From NCBI RefSeq assembly GCF_013213835.1, contig NZ_JABSSU010000003.1, forward strand, positions 567,841 through 631,840: 64,000 nucleotides of DNA. The letters run 5' to 3'. Made by a program: the position numbers and the translations under genes. Positions 36,720 to 46,450 of this stretch are shown here, one piece after another. The DNA is from Winogradskyella sp. GTDB lineage: Bacteria > Bacteroidota > Bacteroidia > Flavobacteriales > Flavobacteriaceae. Numbering within the stretch: position 1 is the first letter of the stretch; the number at the start of each line of letters is the position of its first letter. The notes beneath the pieces were generated by a model. It saw only the letters and a program-made list of their open reading frames with translations, searched no databases and was not told the origin of the DNA.

Positions 36720-37796
36720 TTATAAAATGGATTTATAAATTTCTAATATGTCTGATAAAATTCGTTTTTCAGAATAGCTTTTGGAAACTTTCTTATTAAA
36801 ATTCTTTGCACAAGATAATCTATAATCTTCATCTGAAATAAACATCTTTATACTGTCGGCAAATTTTTCTACATCATTACTTTGAACCAATTGACCTAAA
36901 GAATTATCACTAACCAACTTTTTACAGTCTCCTACATCAGTAACTATTACTGGTAGTTTTACCAAGCCATATTCTAACAATGCCAATGGTAAACCTTCAG
37001 ATTTTGAGGACAATAATCCTATTTGGCATTGACTTATAATATTTAACACATCAGATTTACTATCGTAAAAATGCACATTATCTTGAAGGTTTAACTCTTC
37101 TATTTTATTAAAAAATGTCTTAGAATATTCATCTTTAAAATCTTTACCAACACAATGTAATGACCAATCTGAGAATTCAATATTAACCCTTTTAAAAGCC
37201 TCTAACAGCATTAGATGATTCTTCTGATCTCTTAGATTAGCCAGACATAATAAACGTTTTCCGTCTTCTCCTTTTAAAATTGTGAGTCTTTCTTTTTTCT
37301 CAATTAATACAGGAAAGTTTTTTATATACTCAACGTTGTTAGATCTTAAGTACTTTAAAGACCATTCTTTCAAATTTTTATTAACACTAAACACATATGA
37401 AAAAAAGCTCGAACAAAGACTTAATACTCGCTTTGGTCTTTGGTCTAACATCTCACTTTTACCATAATGATCGTGCCAAACAACCTTTACCCTTGGTATT
37501 AAAACCTTCACTAAAGAAGCTATAAAATACGATGAAGAATGCGCATGTATGATATCTATATTATTGGACTTTACATATCTTCTCAATCTTAAAATTGCTT
37601 TTATATCTATAGTAGATGCACGCTTTAAAAACAAATAACCAATAGCATTATCTATCGCATCTAACAATGAACCTTCATCTCTTGTAGTGCAAAGATGAGA
37701 CTCAACTCCAAGCTTGGACAAACCATTTGCATAGTTTACAGCTAAACGTTCAGATCCGCCAGCTTGTAATGTATCTATGAGCTGTAATACTTTCAT
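36720..37796 (-). CDS. Glycosyltransferase, GT4-like
   Basis: A 358-residue GT-B enzyme. It starts VLQLIDTLQAGGSERLAVN, the usual GT4 N-terminus with a glycine-rich loop. The C-terminal half has LLCLANLRDQKNHLMLLEAF, HCVGKDFKDEY and EGLPLALLEYGLVKLPVIVT. Cytosolic or membrane-associated; donor unknown. It overlaps the preceding gene by one base (37796). Confidence 0.88.
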   Translation of the reverse strand: MKVLQLIDTLQAGGSERLAVNYANGLSKLGVESHLCTTRDEGSLLDAIDNAIGYLFLKRASTIDIKAILRLRRYVKSNNIDIIHAHSSSYFIASLVKVLIPRVKVVWHDHYGKSEMLDQRPKRVLSLCSSFFSYVFSVNKNLKEWSLKYLRSNNVEYIKNFPVLIEKKERLTILKGEDGKRLLCLANLRDQKNHLMLLEAFKRVNIEFSDWSLHCVGKDFKDEYSKTFFNKIEELNLQDNVHFYDSKSDVLNIISQCQIGLLSSKSEGLPLALLEYGLVKLPVIVTDVGDCKKLVSDNSLGQLVQSNDVEKFADSIKMFISDEDYRLSCAKNFNKKVSKSYSEKRILSDILEIYKSIL

Positions 37797-38911
37797 TAAT
37801 GCGCCAATAGTTTTTGAATTTCTTCCTCAAAATAATCTAAATTATATTGTTGAGACCAATCTTTTGCAGCTTTTGATATTCTATTTAAATTCTTTTCTTC
37901 AATTGTGTTAATAATTTGGCTTACACACATGTCTTCATTATCGTCTACCAAAACTCCTCGTTCTCCATAATTAAGCATCCATGGCACACATGACACTTTG
38001 CTCGCTACCGGAATAACCCCATAAAACATAGCTTCTGCTATAGCCTTTGGCCAACCTTCGCTCTTAGATAATAAAATGCTAAAATGAGCTATTCTTAGTG
38101 CTTTTTTAATATCATCTTTAGATACATTGCCTTTGAGATGAATTCTGGTTTCTAGATTATTCTCTTTAATATAATCTTTTAATGATTGTCTTAAAACGCC
38201 ATCTCCATAAAGATCTAAAGTAGAATCAATACTTTTTTTGTTCAATTGTTCAACAATTTGAACCGCTTTTAAAGGTTGTTTTCCTTCTACTAGACTTCCT
38301 ACAAACACAAAACGAAGCGTTGAAGTAAAATCTTTTTGAATGGATTTCTCAACTTCTGAAGCATTAAATGATGCCGTAAAAAATGACTTTATATTTTTAG
38401 TTTGCTTAGGCCAATTACCATAAACCAAAGTTTGCATTCGCTTTGTAAAAAAAGTATTCCTCAATATCTTTTTCTGAATTCTATAGCTTAAAGGTTGTTT
38501 ACTTTTTGGATCCCAATTACCAGCATATTTGGCTGTTTTAAACTTATACGGAAAGCATATCTGAATAAACGCACCAAACATACCAATATTTCCTGGACAT
38601 CTTAAATGTATATGGTTTGCACGCATACAAGCTACAAAAATCTTCCACTTTATTACTGGTATCTTAAAAAGTGATTTTAGAGCATGTGTAAAAGATGTAA
38701 ACTGAATAATCGGAATTTTAGAGAATCTGAGATTAGAATGTACATAACAAGCATCTATTTTGGTCAATTCACCTTTTTTTAAAGGTGCTACAACTTCAAC
38801 CTCATCAACATGTTTTAGCCACAAATTCATTTCTTGTATGTATGGTTCATAACCATAATACTTTCCTTCTTTTTGAATATGTTCTACATGTGTAATTATG
38901 AGGAATTTCAT
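37796..38911 (-). CDS. Glycosyltransferase, GT4-like
   Basis: The 371-residue GT-B enzyme carries FVFVGSLVEGKQPLKAVQIV and SILLSKSEGWPKAIAEAMFYG, where the conserved glutamates bind the nucleotide-sugar, plus GVIPVASKVSCVPWML. The N-terminal domain is divergent. It overlaps the gene upstream by 4 nt (38908-38911) and the one downstream by one base, so it lies in a translationally coupled run of transferases. Confidence 0.86.
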   Translation of the reverse strand: MKFLIITHVEHIQKEGKYYGYEPYIQEMNLWLKHVDEVEVVAPLKKGELTKIDACYVHSNLRFSKIPIIQFTSFTHALKSLFKIPVIKWKIFVACMRANHIHLRCPGNIGMFGAFIQICFPYKFKTAKYAGNWDPKSKQPLSYRIQKKILRNTFFTKRMQTLVYGNWPKQTKNIKSFFTASFNASEVEKSIQKDFTSTLRFVFVGSLVEGKQPLKAVQIVEQLNKKSIDSTLDLYGDGVLRQSLKDYIKENNLETRIHLKGNVSKDDIKKALRIAHFSILLSKSEGWPKAIAEAMFYGVIPVASKVSCVPWMLNYGERGVLVDDNEDMCVSQIINTIEEKNLNRISKAAKDWSQQYNLDYFEEEIQKLLAH

Positions 38912-40065
38912 CCTAATGATTTATAAAATGCTATGTTTTTATCTACTATCGTATTCAGATTAAAGGTACTTTCTACATACTTTCTTCCGTTTTTTGCTAT
39001 TTCAATACAAATTTCAGAATTATTTAATACCCACAAAATGTTACTAGAAATAGAATCTATATTGTACGGATTACATAGCAAACCTGTTTCTTGATGATTT
39101 ATAGTTTCTGGACCTGGACCTAATTCGGTAAACAGCACTACTTTTTCCATTGCCATAGCTTCAGGCGCAACTAAACCTTGAGTTTCCATTAAAGATGGAA
39201 ACACACAAACTCTTGCCGAAGCATATTGCTCTGAAAGCTCTTCTAAAGATACTACACCTTTAAAAACTATATGATTTTTGTACTCACCTAATTGAGGAAT
39301 TACATAATCTTTTAGATATTGAATGTATGAACGTCCATCTTTAAAAAACCAATCTCTACCATATATTTCTAGTATGGTTTCTGGATAAACTTCTAAGACT
39401 TTTTTCATCGCAATGATTAACTGACGTATACCTTTCTTTTCACATACAGTTCCTGCAAATAATAGTTTATTATCATCAACTTTTATCTCAGGTTTTGGTT
39501 GAAATCTATCTAAATTAATTGGGTAATTTATCTTCGCATTAGGCTTGTTATGATAGCTTAAATACTTTGAAGTATGACTTTTCACATAGTCTGAAACTGC
39601 TATAAAACCATCTGCTTTTTTAAAGGCTCTTTTTTCCTGAAAACCTTTCCATATATCAATACCTCTTTCTTCTGATTCTGCAAAAAAATGGTGTCCACCA
39701 TGAAGCCTAATCACATATTTTATACCAGATATCTTCTTTATAAAAGCTAATCCTAATTCTGGAGTTTCAACAATATCAATTGAATTTGCTATATGCAATT
39801 CTTTAATTTTTTTATTGAGTGATTTAAAATTAAAAAACCACGTTAACCATTTAATCTTTTTCAATTTTAATCTATAAACATCTACACCTTCATCATTATA
39901 CACTTCATCTATAAAGTCATATTGATTTACACCAACAATAGATACTTTGTGTCCTTCCTTAACCAAAGCTCTTGCAAATGTCTGTATAAAAGTACCTATT
40001 CCACCATGTGGATAGTTTGCCTTTGGATACTCGTGTGTAATAAAGCAAATATGCATACTACTCAA
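38908..40065 (-). CDS. Glycosyltransferase, GT4-like
   Basis: A 385-residue GT-B protein beginning MHICFITHEYPKANYPHGG, the glycine-rich acceptor-side loop of family GT4. The C-terminal half contains LLFAGTVCEKKGIRQLI, ILEIYGRDW and METQGLVAPEAMAMEKVVLF. Two starts are possible, at 40065 and three codons later at 40056; the second fits the family better and avoids an 8-nt overlap with the next gene. Donor and acceptor are unknown. Confidence 0.88.
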   Translation of the reverse strand: MSSMHICFITHEYPKANYPHGGIGTFIQTFARALVKEGHKVSIVGVNQYDFIDEVYNDEGVDVYRLKLKKIKWLTWFFNFKSLNKKIKELHIANSIDIVETPELGLAFIKKISGIKYVIRLHGGHHFFAESEERGIDIWKGFQEKRAFKKADGFIAVSDYVKSHTSKYLSYHNKPNAKINYPINLDRFQPKPEIKVDDNKLLFAGTVCEKKGIRQLIIAMKKVLEVYPETILEIYGRDWFFKDGRSYIQYLKDYVIPQLGEYKNHIVFKGVVSLEELSEQYASARVCVFPSLMETQGLVAPEAMAMEKVVLFTELGPGPETINHQETGLLCNPYNIDSISSNILWVLNNSEICIEIAKNGRKYVESTFNLNTIVDKNIAFYKSLG

Positions 40066-41431
40066 TTAATAATTTTGAAATTTCTTCTGAGCTATTTATA
40101 GAAGAATCGTTTATAACTTTAAACCACTCTTTGCCTTTAGAGCTATTATCTTGCATCACCTTTTCTATTAAAGGAATAAAATCCTCTTTAGAGTTAATCC
40201 AATACACAACATCTTTATGAGGCATTGACCTGAAGTGCTGGTACTTGTAAATTGTTTTCACAGACCAATTTTCAGCTGGCTTTACATCATAATTTAAATA
40301 TGCAGACGCATTATTAAAATACGTAAAATCATGCGCCATTGTTGAACCTAAATTAATTACCAAATCGCAATGCTTGCAAATATTAGCTAATAAGTTGACA
40401 TCATCATAAATTGGATATATCTGAGTCCATTGTTTTTTTGTATTACTCCATACAGGCTCTATAGGAATAATTAAATGTTCATATTTATTTACAATTTCAT
40501 CATATCTACCAGAAACATCTACAGGACTCCTTCTAAACACAATCTGAACTTTGTCTTTGTAATCACTAGAATTTATAGATTGTGCCAAATGCTCTAAATA
40601 ATTTGGATCGTTAGGTGATGTGCGAACATCATCACCAGAAAAACAAATGGTAAACCTGTTTGTGTCTAAATTATTATGCTTAAAAAATGTAACTCTTTCT
40701 AGTATGTTTGCATTTTCATATAAACTGAATTGTGGTGTACCTGTAATAATTACATTGTCTTGTGAAATCTCTGGATAATACTTCTTAAATTCGTTTTTCA
40801 TATGTTCTGACCATACCAAATACTTACTAGTTTTTATTGCTAATCTGGCTTTTGGTAAATTATCCCAAGAATATATTGCGCCTATAGTTTTTATCCCTAA
40901 AACTTCCGCTGCTTTAAAAACCGGAACTGCGTTAATAGCTCTTTGATGTGTGCAAAAAATTGCATCTGGTTTGTATTGCTTTAAAAACTCTAATTCATTA
41001 ACAATGCTTGTTTCAATAGACTTCTGATATTTCTCTTCGAGCTTTAATATCTTGCTATAACTCTTATGCTTTATTATTCCATAGAATTCAACTAGTTTAT
41101 AAAACCACTTCTTTTTACCTGTATGCGTTTTCTTCCAAGTGGCTAATAGTGTTGGATTATCTTCTAGCTTTACGTAAAATAATAACCTTGCATAACAAAT
41201 ACTTTCTCTTAAAAATTTCTGTTGTAAAGTCTCACTATACTTTGGTAATTGTTTGGTAGTTAACTTAATATTATGCAATTGTTCTACTTCTGTAATAGCA
41301 TCTTTGGAAAGCACATGATAAATGAGTAATTCTGTATTTGATTTGAGTAAATAAGAGATTAGTTCAGAGAATAAATAGTTTCTTATTCCTGTTCCGTCAG
41401 GTACTACAAATATTATTTTTTTCTTTTTCAA
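40058..41431 (-). CDS. Unassigned GT-B-like transferase behind neuA
   Basis: The 457-residue protein is not a standard GT4 enzyme. It begins IIFVVPDGTGIRNYLFSEL, a possible GT-B nucleotide-fold start. Residues 55-145 are strongly basic and helical. The C-terminal half has FTICFSGDDVRTSPNDPNYL, VQIVFRRSPVDVSGRYDEI and DLVINLGSTMAHDFTYFN, resembling the donor side of CDP-glycerol or UDP-glycosyltransferase-like enzymes. It starts 8 bp after neuA ends. The position suggests it may transfer the CMP-activated nonulosonate, but no sialyltransferase family motif is recognised. Confidence 0.7.
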   Translation of the reverse strand: MKKKKIIFVVPDGTGIRNYLFSELISYLLKSNTELLIYHVLSKDAITEVEQLHNIKLTTKQLPKYSETLQQKFLRESICYARLLFYVKLEDNPTLLATWKKTHTGKKKWFYKLVEFYGIIKHKSYSKILKLEEKYQKSIETSIVNELEFLKQYKPDAIFCTHQRAINAVPVFKAAEVLGIKTIGAIYSWDNLPKARLAIKTSKYLVWSEHMKNEFKKYYPEISQDNVIITGTPQFSLYENANILERVTFFKHNNLDTNRFTICFSGDDVRTSPNDPNYLEHLAQSINSSDYKDKVQIVFRRSPVDVSGRYDEIVNKYEHLIIPIEPVWSNTKKQWTQIYPIYDDVNLLANICKHCDLVINLGSTMAHDFTYFNNASAYLNYDVKPAENWSVKTIYKYQHFRSMPHKDVVYWINSKEDFIPLIEKVMQDNSSKGKEWFKVINDSSINSSEEISKLLIE

Positions 41432-41439
41432 GCTTTACT

Positions 41440-42147
41440 CTATTTGGAAAGTTTTTTTCTATTGACTAAATATTCTTCAGCTAATTTCCAATCTTCTTCT
41501 GTATCAATATTTATATCTTCTTGATTTGGTGATTCAATATAAGACATCTTAGAACCGTAAAGAGAATTCTCTTCTAATACAATACTAGACTTAGTAATGT
41601 AAATACTTCCATTTCTATGATAAGCATCTGGTAAATCTTGTCTACGAGTTATAATTTCTTCATCTCCTGTAGCAATATTTAGATAACCATCTTTATTTGA
41701 CACAAAAGCCCAATGCGGGTTATAAACATGCGGTATTTTGGATACAGAGATTAAAGAATCTGAATCTTCTTTAATGAATTTATCTATAGCTTCATCTAAA
41801 AAATGAACCTCTCTAAATGGATACGTTACTTGCAATAAACAGACAGCATCAAAAGCTTCTCCTCTTTCTTTATAAAAATTTAATGTATGCTGAACAACAG
41901 ATAAAGATGTTGAGTTATCTAAAGACAATTCACTTGGTCTAACAAAAGGTACTTCTGCGCCAAGAGATTTAGACACTTCTATAATCTCTTCATCCTCAGA
42001 ACTTACAATAACACTGTGAAGCAGACTAGACTGTTGAGCTATTTCTATTGTATATTGAATTAAAGGTTTACCATCTAATAACTTAATATTCTTTCTTGGT
42101 AGGCCTTTAGATCCACCTCTAGCTGGTATTAGACCTAATATTTTCAT
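41440..42147 (-). CDS. neuA: CMP-N-acylneuraminate cytidylyltransferase
   Basis: This 235-residue nucleotidyltransferase starts with LGLIPARGGSKGLPRKNI, the CTP-binding signature of NeuA-type CMP-nonulosonate synthetases. It continues with VIVSSEDEEII, LLQVTYPFRE and RRQDLPDAYHRNGSIYI. It activates a nonulosonic acid as the CMP sugar. Sialic, legionaminic or another 5,7-diamido nonulosonate cannot be separated by eye. Its start overlaps the neuC stop by one base. Confidence 0.9.
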   Translation of the reverse strand: MKILGLIPARGGSKGLPRKNIKLLDGKPLIQYTIEIAQQSSLLHSVIVSSEDEEIIEVSKSLGAEVPFVRPSELSLDNSTSLSVVQHTLNFYKERGEAFDAVCLLQVTYPFREVHFLDEAIDKFIKEDSDSLISVSKIPHVYNPHWAFVSNKDGYLNIATGDEEIITRRQDLPDAYHRNGSIYITKSSIVLEENSLYGSKMSYIESPNQEDINIDTEEDWKLAEEYLVNRKKLSK

Positions 42148-43304
42148 TAATAACTAATAGTTTTATGAAACTTAAGTTCTACTTTCGCTAAAACATCTGC
42201 TATCTTTTCACCAGAATTACCATCACCGTAAATGTGTTCGCTTTTAATATAATTAGCGTTCATTTGAGAACGAATAGCTTTTATAATATCTTCTTTATTA
42301 TAATCTACATCGATTACATTATTTCCTCTAAGTCTTCTATTCTGTCTTGTACCTATATTGACAACTGGCACTCCTAAAAATGAACATTCTCTTATACCGA
42401 CACTAGAGTTTCCGACTAAACATTTAGAATTATACAATAGCTTTAAAAAATCATTAGATTCCATATTCTTAAAAAATCTAATGTTCCTAGGTTTTTCTAA
42501 CTCTCTAAACGAACGAATTCCGTTAGAAGTACCATCTGCACCTGCATCTACATTAGGCCAAAACCAAAATGTTGGAACATCGAGTTCCTTTATAGCATTT
42601 AATGTTTTTAATACATCTTCTTTAGCTTGGCTATATTCATTGGTTACAGGATGCTGCATTACAACAACATAACCACTTTTCCAATCTTCTATTTCTCCTA
42701 CACCACCATACTTTTCTACAGGATTAAAATCTAATTGAGGTTGAGACAATACATGCTTTGCGATATCAATTGATGGACAACCTGTATTAAAAACAACCTC
42801 GGGATTTTCTCCCATTTTTATTATACGTTGCTTAGCATCTTCTGAAGCTACCAAATGTATATCTGCTAATTTAGTATTAGCGTGTCTTACTTTTTCATCA
42901 ATATTACCCGTAACTTCACCACCTTGAATATGAATTAAAGGTATATTTTGATATGCTGCCGCTATGCTGGTAGCAATAGTCTCAAATCTATCTGCTATTG
43001 TAATCACAGCATCTGGTTTTAGATTATAAAACACATTAGAAAGCTCCATAACACCCAAACCTGTGGTTTTTGCCATGGCGGTTTTATTTTCGCCTTCTAA
43101 AACCATAAAAACTTTTTCGTCTATTTTAAAACCATCTTTCTCTATAAAATTTATTGCATTGCCATATCTATCTAATAATGCCGAGCCTGCAACTACCAAT
43201 TGCAACTCAAGATTAGCATGATGTTGTATTGCTTTTAGTACTGTTTTTATTCTACTATAAGATGGTCTTGCTGTTATAACAACACATATTTTCCTTTTAC
43301 TCAT
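42147..43304 (-). CDS. neuC: Hydrolysing UDP-N-acetylglucosamine 2-epimerase
   Basis: The 385-residue GT-B-fold epimerase carries the NeuC/WecB features ITARPSYSRIKTVL, ADRFETIATSIAAAYQ, IPLIHIQGGEVTGNIDEKVRHAN and VGNSSVGIRECSFLGVP. The NeuC subgroup hydrolyses UDP-GlcNAc to ManNAc and UDP, the first committed step to sialic acid. The LegG variant uses UDP-diacetylbacillosamine for legionaminic acid. No bacillosamine-making genes are recognised nearby, which favours GlcNAc. It overlaps neuB by 4 nt and neuA by 1 nt. Confidence 0.88.
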   Translation of the reverse strand: MSKRKICVVITARPSYSRIKTVLKAIQHHANLELQLVVAGSALLDRYGNAINFIEKDGFKIDEKVFMVLEGENKTAMAKTTGLGVMELSNVFYNLKPDAVITIADRFETIATSIAAAYQNIPLIHIQGGEVTGNIDEKVRHANTKLADIHLVASEDAKQRIIKMGENPEVVFNTGCPSIDIAKHVLSQPQLDFNPVEKYGGVGEIEDWKSGYVVVMQHPVTNEYSQAKEDVLKTLNAIKELDVPTFWFWPNVDAGADGTSNGIRSFRELEKPRNIRFFKNMESNDFLKLLYNSKCLVGNSSVGIRECSFLGVPVVNIGTRQNRRLRGNNVIDVDYNKEDIIKAIRSQMNANYIKSEHIYGDGNSGEKIADVLAKVELKFHKTISY

Positions 43305-44311
43305 ACCAAATCATTATAACTCAAAAAATCCCATTTCTTTTTATCAACTGCTAAAGTCTTACCTATTACTTCTTCAAACTCATTGGCAGATATTCCTTGT
43401 GCTTTTGGCTTTTTAGCTTCTAAATCATCAAAAGTTATGGTATAACCTGCTTTTAAATCTTTATTTATAGCCAAGGATTTTTCAAAAATATTTTTTAATT
43501 CTGTATATTTTGTATTATCAGTTTTATCTACTGGATGCTCTATTGATGTTGAAATTTTTCTAACCGACTTTACTAATTCTTTAGTTTCATCTATTGTAAG
43601 TGATGACTTTGCATCTGGCCCAAACATTTCTTTATGAAATACTACATGAAATTCTAAAATTTCAGCCCCTAATGCTGTAGCTGCAATACAAGTTGATATA
43701 TGTGAAGAATGATCTGAAAATCCAATACTAACATCATATCTTTCTTTTAATTCAGTTATAACATTAAAACCAAAATTTTCTGGAGATGTAGGGTATGATG
43801 TTGTGCATTGAAGTATTGAAAACTTAACATCTCTTTTCTTTAAAAAGTCTACCGTTTCATCTAACTCAGAATATGAACTCATCCCAGAAGAAAGTATGAC
43901 TTCTTTTCCTGTATTGGCTATTTTAGAAAGCATTAATAAATTATTTACTTCTCCTGAACCAATTTTATAATACTTAACATCTAGTTTCTCTAGCCATTCT
44001 ACAGCTAAATTACTAAACGGAGAACATATAAAGTCTAAACCAACTTCATCACAATGTTGCTTTATCTCTTTCCATTGCTCAAAAGAAAAACTTGTACGTT
44101 TCCAATAATCAAACCTTGTTTTATCCTCATAAGAAAAATTAATCCTAAATGGTTCGTGCACACTACTTTCTGCTTCAGCAATATGCATTTGAAATTTTAT
44201 AGCATTTATTCCTGTCGAAGCTAACACGTCTATATAAGAATGAAGCACACCAAGACTTCCATCATGGGCTTGTGCTATTTCTGCAATTATATAGGGTTTT
44301 TTACTATTCAT
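43301..44311 (-). CDS. neuB: N-acetylneuraminate synthase family protein
   Basis: The 336-residue protein combines a NeuB TIM barrel with a C-terminal SAF (antifreeze-like) domain from about 275 (LAINKDLKAGYTITFDDLE). Barrel motifs are IIAEIAQAHDGSLG, IKFQMHIAEAE, KIGSGEVNN, SSGMSSYSELD and IGFSDHS. It condenses ManNAc (or a 6-deoxy-diamino analogue) with phosphoenolpyruvate to the nonulosonic acid. The ordered neuB-neuC-neuA triplet contains every step from UDP-GlcNAc to CMP-Neu5Ac. Confidence 0.9.
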   Translation of the reverse strand: MNSKKPYIIAEIAQAHDGSLGVLHSYIDVLASTGINAIKFQMHIAEAESSVHEPFRINFSYEDKTRFDYWKRTSFSFEQWKEIKQHCDEVGLDFICSPFSNLAVEWLEKLDVKYYKIGSGEVNNLLMLSKIANTGKEVILSSGMSSYSELDETVDFLKKRDVKFSILQCTTSYPTSPENFGFNVITELKERYDVSIGFSDHSSHISTCIAATALGAEILEFHVVFHKEMFGPDAKSSLTIDETKELVKSVRKISTSIEHPVDKTDNTKYTELKNIFEKSLAINKDLKAGYTITFDDLEAKKPKAQGISANEFEEVIGKTLAVDKKKWDFLSYNDLV

Positions 44312-44345
44312 TTCTATTATTAAAATTACAAAGATTAGTGTTATT

Positions 44346-45422
44346 TTATGCTATTGCGTTATAAAACTTACCTTCCCATTCATCATACGACCATACTGAT
44401 GAAGCATTTTCTTCAGTGATTTTTAATTTTCCAAAACTTGTTTCTTTTCTAGCTTGTTCTAACTTATTCAGCCATAAATCAAAATTGTATTCGTCTTCTA
44501 CTTGATAAGAATAATCTAATCCTGCCAATACTTCTGGAATTGCACCTTTGCTAGTTGTAATAACAGCATTACCTGATTTATAGGCTTCTATAAGTGAAAG
44601 TCCAAATCCTTCTTCGTACAAAGTGGTGAACATATAATAACTTCCAATCTGTAAATATTTTGCGACTTCGTTATTTGGAATACGCCCTACATTAAAAACA
44701 TTTGGATGATTTATAACTTGCGACGTTCCAATTAATATAATTTTTATTTCCTTATTACGTTTTAGTAACTGGTTTGTTATTTCTTTAAAAATATGAAACC
44801 CTTTTTTTGGTCTATCATTAGCCATCCAAATTAAGATCTCTTCATCTTCTTTATAACCTTTTATCTTTCGTGCAGATTTATAATCTTGAAAACTTAAAGG
44901 ATAAAAAAGTTGAGAATCAACTGCATTACCAACTACTATTGAATTTGGAAAAGATTCATAATTAAGTCTATTCTTTTTATGTGCCAATTGAGATAACCAT
45001 AAAATTTTATCAACTGATTTTAGTACTTTATCATCTAGATTAAGATTAAAACCATGAAACGAAAAGACGAGCTCCACTTCGCATTTTAATTTACTTTTAA
45101 TTAAGGTGATCGATTGCAATAAATACTGATCATCCATTACAACAATAACTAATTTATCTAATGTTTTTGATAGTCTTTTAAGCGCTTTTATATAATCTTT
45201 AGATACCCAACGCAGAAGTTGAATATTTCTAAGTGATTTCTTCCATGTAATAAAGTTTCCCTTTTTACAGTATAACGAAGATTTTAAAGCATCAGTAGGT
45301 GACAAAATATGAAGAAAAAAATCGGGATTATTGTCAATAAACTTCTCCATTCTTGTTGTCCAACTACCAATTTTGGAAGATGGTAAAGCTCTATTACTAA
45401 CTAAAACTCTAGCTAATTTCAT
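44346..45422 (-). CDS. Glycosyltransferase, GT4-like
   Basis: A 358-residue GT-B enzyme. The donor half has ILIWMANDRPKKGFHIFKEI, IILIGTSQVINHPNVFNVG and YEEGFGLSLIEAYKSGNAV, with the paired acidic residues of family GT4. The N-terminal half is divergent. It precedes neuB by 34 bp and follows the GT2 gene at 45425 by 2 bp, so it probably belongs to the same transcript. Confidence 0.86.
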   Translation of the reverse strand: MKLARVLVSNRALPSSKIGSWTTRMEKFIDNNPDFFLHILSPTDALKSSLYCKKGNFITWKKSLRNIQLLRWVSKDYIKALKRLSKTLDKLVIVVMDDQYLLQSITLIKSKLKCEVELVFSFHGFNLNLDDKVLKSVDKILWLSQLAHKKNRLNYESFPNSIVVGNAVDSQLFYPLSFQDYKSARKIKGYKEDEEILIWMANDRPKKGFHIFKEITNQLLKRNKEIKIILIGTSQVINHPNVFNVGRIPNNEVAKYLQIGSYYMFTTLYEEGFGLSLIEAYKSGNAVITTSKGAIPEVLAGLDYSYQVEDEYNFDLWLNKLEQARKETSFGKLKITEENASSVWSYDEWEGKFYNAIA

Positions 45423-45424
45423 TA

Positions 45425-46438
45425 TTAATATGGAACATTAATTCCTTTTAATTTGAAATACTGACTCTTAAATTTCTTAAAAAGTAAAATCCGAAATAAC
45501 TTACCTATATGGTATTGCAATTTTGACATAGATTTTGCTTCTGGAAGTTTTTCTAGTATTTCATTATTTCTAGAACTACTTATAACTTCTGCCATTTTTT
45601 CTTTCATCCAAGGCTCAAAAGCATTACCCAAATGATACGCATAGTTATTTTTTGTTGCTAAACGAAGAAATCCGGCTTCATCATTAGGAATATCAAAATA
45701 TAAATTTTCACTTCCGCCAACAATTTTATGCTGACATACTTCTAATGGTGCACTTTTAAACACTTCTGCTCTTAGTGTTGCTACAAAATGTCCACAACCT
45801 ACTACTGCTGTATCTCTTCTGTTTGAAACAGTAAGGTACTTTTCTAAATGTATGGTCTTATACATTTCTCTACCTATACTTTCTTGAAATTTTTTAAGAC
45901 CATCTGGACTTTCAACATCTTCAAACCTAATTTTACCCTTAAAGACCCCATAGTACACAGTACTATTTACAAACTTACTTCTGTAACCTAAACTACTTGG
46001 CACAGGTGATACCATACCAGCCTCAGGAAAATTAACAAATACTTTTTCTACTTCTGATTGCCAATTTTCTAAAAACATTACATCTGCATCTGCAATGGTA
46101 ATTAGTGGTTCTAAATTACTTTTTACTGCCGAGTATATAGCATTTACCTTTCCTAAATTAATTTTAGAATTTAATAATTGGTCAATACAATCATGTTCTT
46201 TATACAGACTTTGCAGATATTCTATAACTTCATTACAACAACCATTATCTATAAGTGAAACTTTTGTCTTAGAGTGAATGGTCTTTAATAATGACTGAAT
46301 GCATAGTTTTAATATTGCAAGTCCATCTTTAAAATAATCTTCTTCTAAATTAGGAATGTAAACTGGTATAACTACACGATGATAGTGTTCTACAGATAAC
46401 TGATTATTCTTTTTTTCTGGATTAGCTCCTATCCTCAT
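45425..46438 (-). CDS. Glycosyltransferase, GT2 / GT-A fold
   Basis: The 337-residue protein begins with a variable stretch and then RVVIPVYIPNLEEDYFKDGL, VSLIDNGCCNEVIEYL and a DxD-type metal site in TIADADVMFLENW. A later VGGSENLYFD and acidic patch resemble inverting GT2 catalytic regions. No membrane span is visible until the basic C-terminus (FRILLFKKFKSQYFK), which may associate with the membrane. Donor unknown. Confidence 0.82.
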   Translation of the reverse strand: MRIGANPEKKNNQLSVEHYHRVVIPVYIPNLEEDYFKDGLAILKLCIQSLLKTIHSKTKVSLIDNGCCNEVIEYLQSLYKEHDCIDQLLNSKINLGKVNAIYSAVKSNLEPLITIADADVMFLENWQSEVEKVFVNFPEAGMVSPVPSSLGYRSKFVNSTVYYGVFKGKIRFEDVESPDGLKKFQESIGREMYKTIHLEKYLTVSNRRDTAVVGCGHFVATLRAEVFKSAPLEVCQHKIVGGSENLYFDIPNDEAGFLRLATKNNYAYHLGNAFEPWMKEKMAEVISSSRNNEILEKLPEAKSMSKLQYHIGKLFRILLFKKFKSQYFKLKGINVPY

Positions 46439-46450
46439 ATTTAATAAGTT

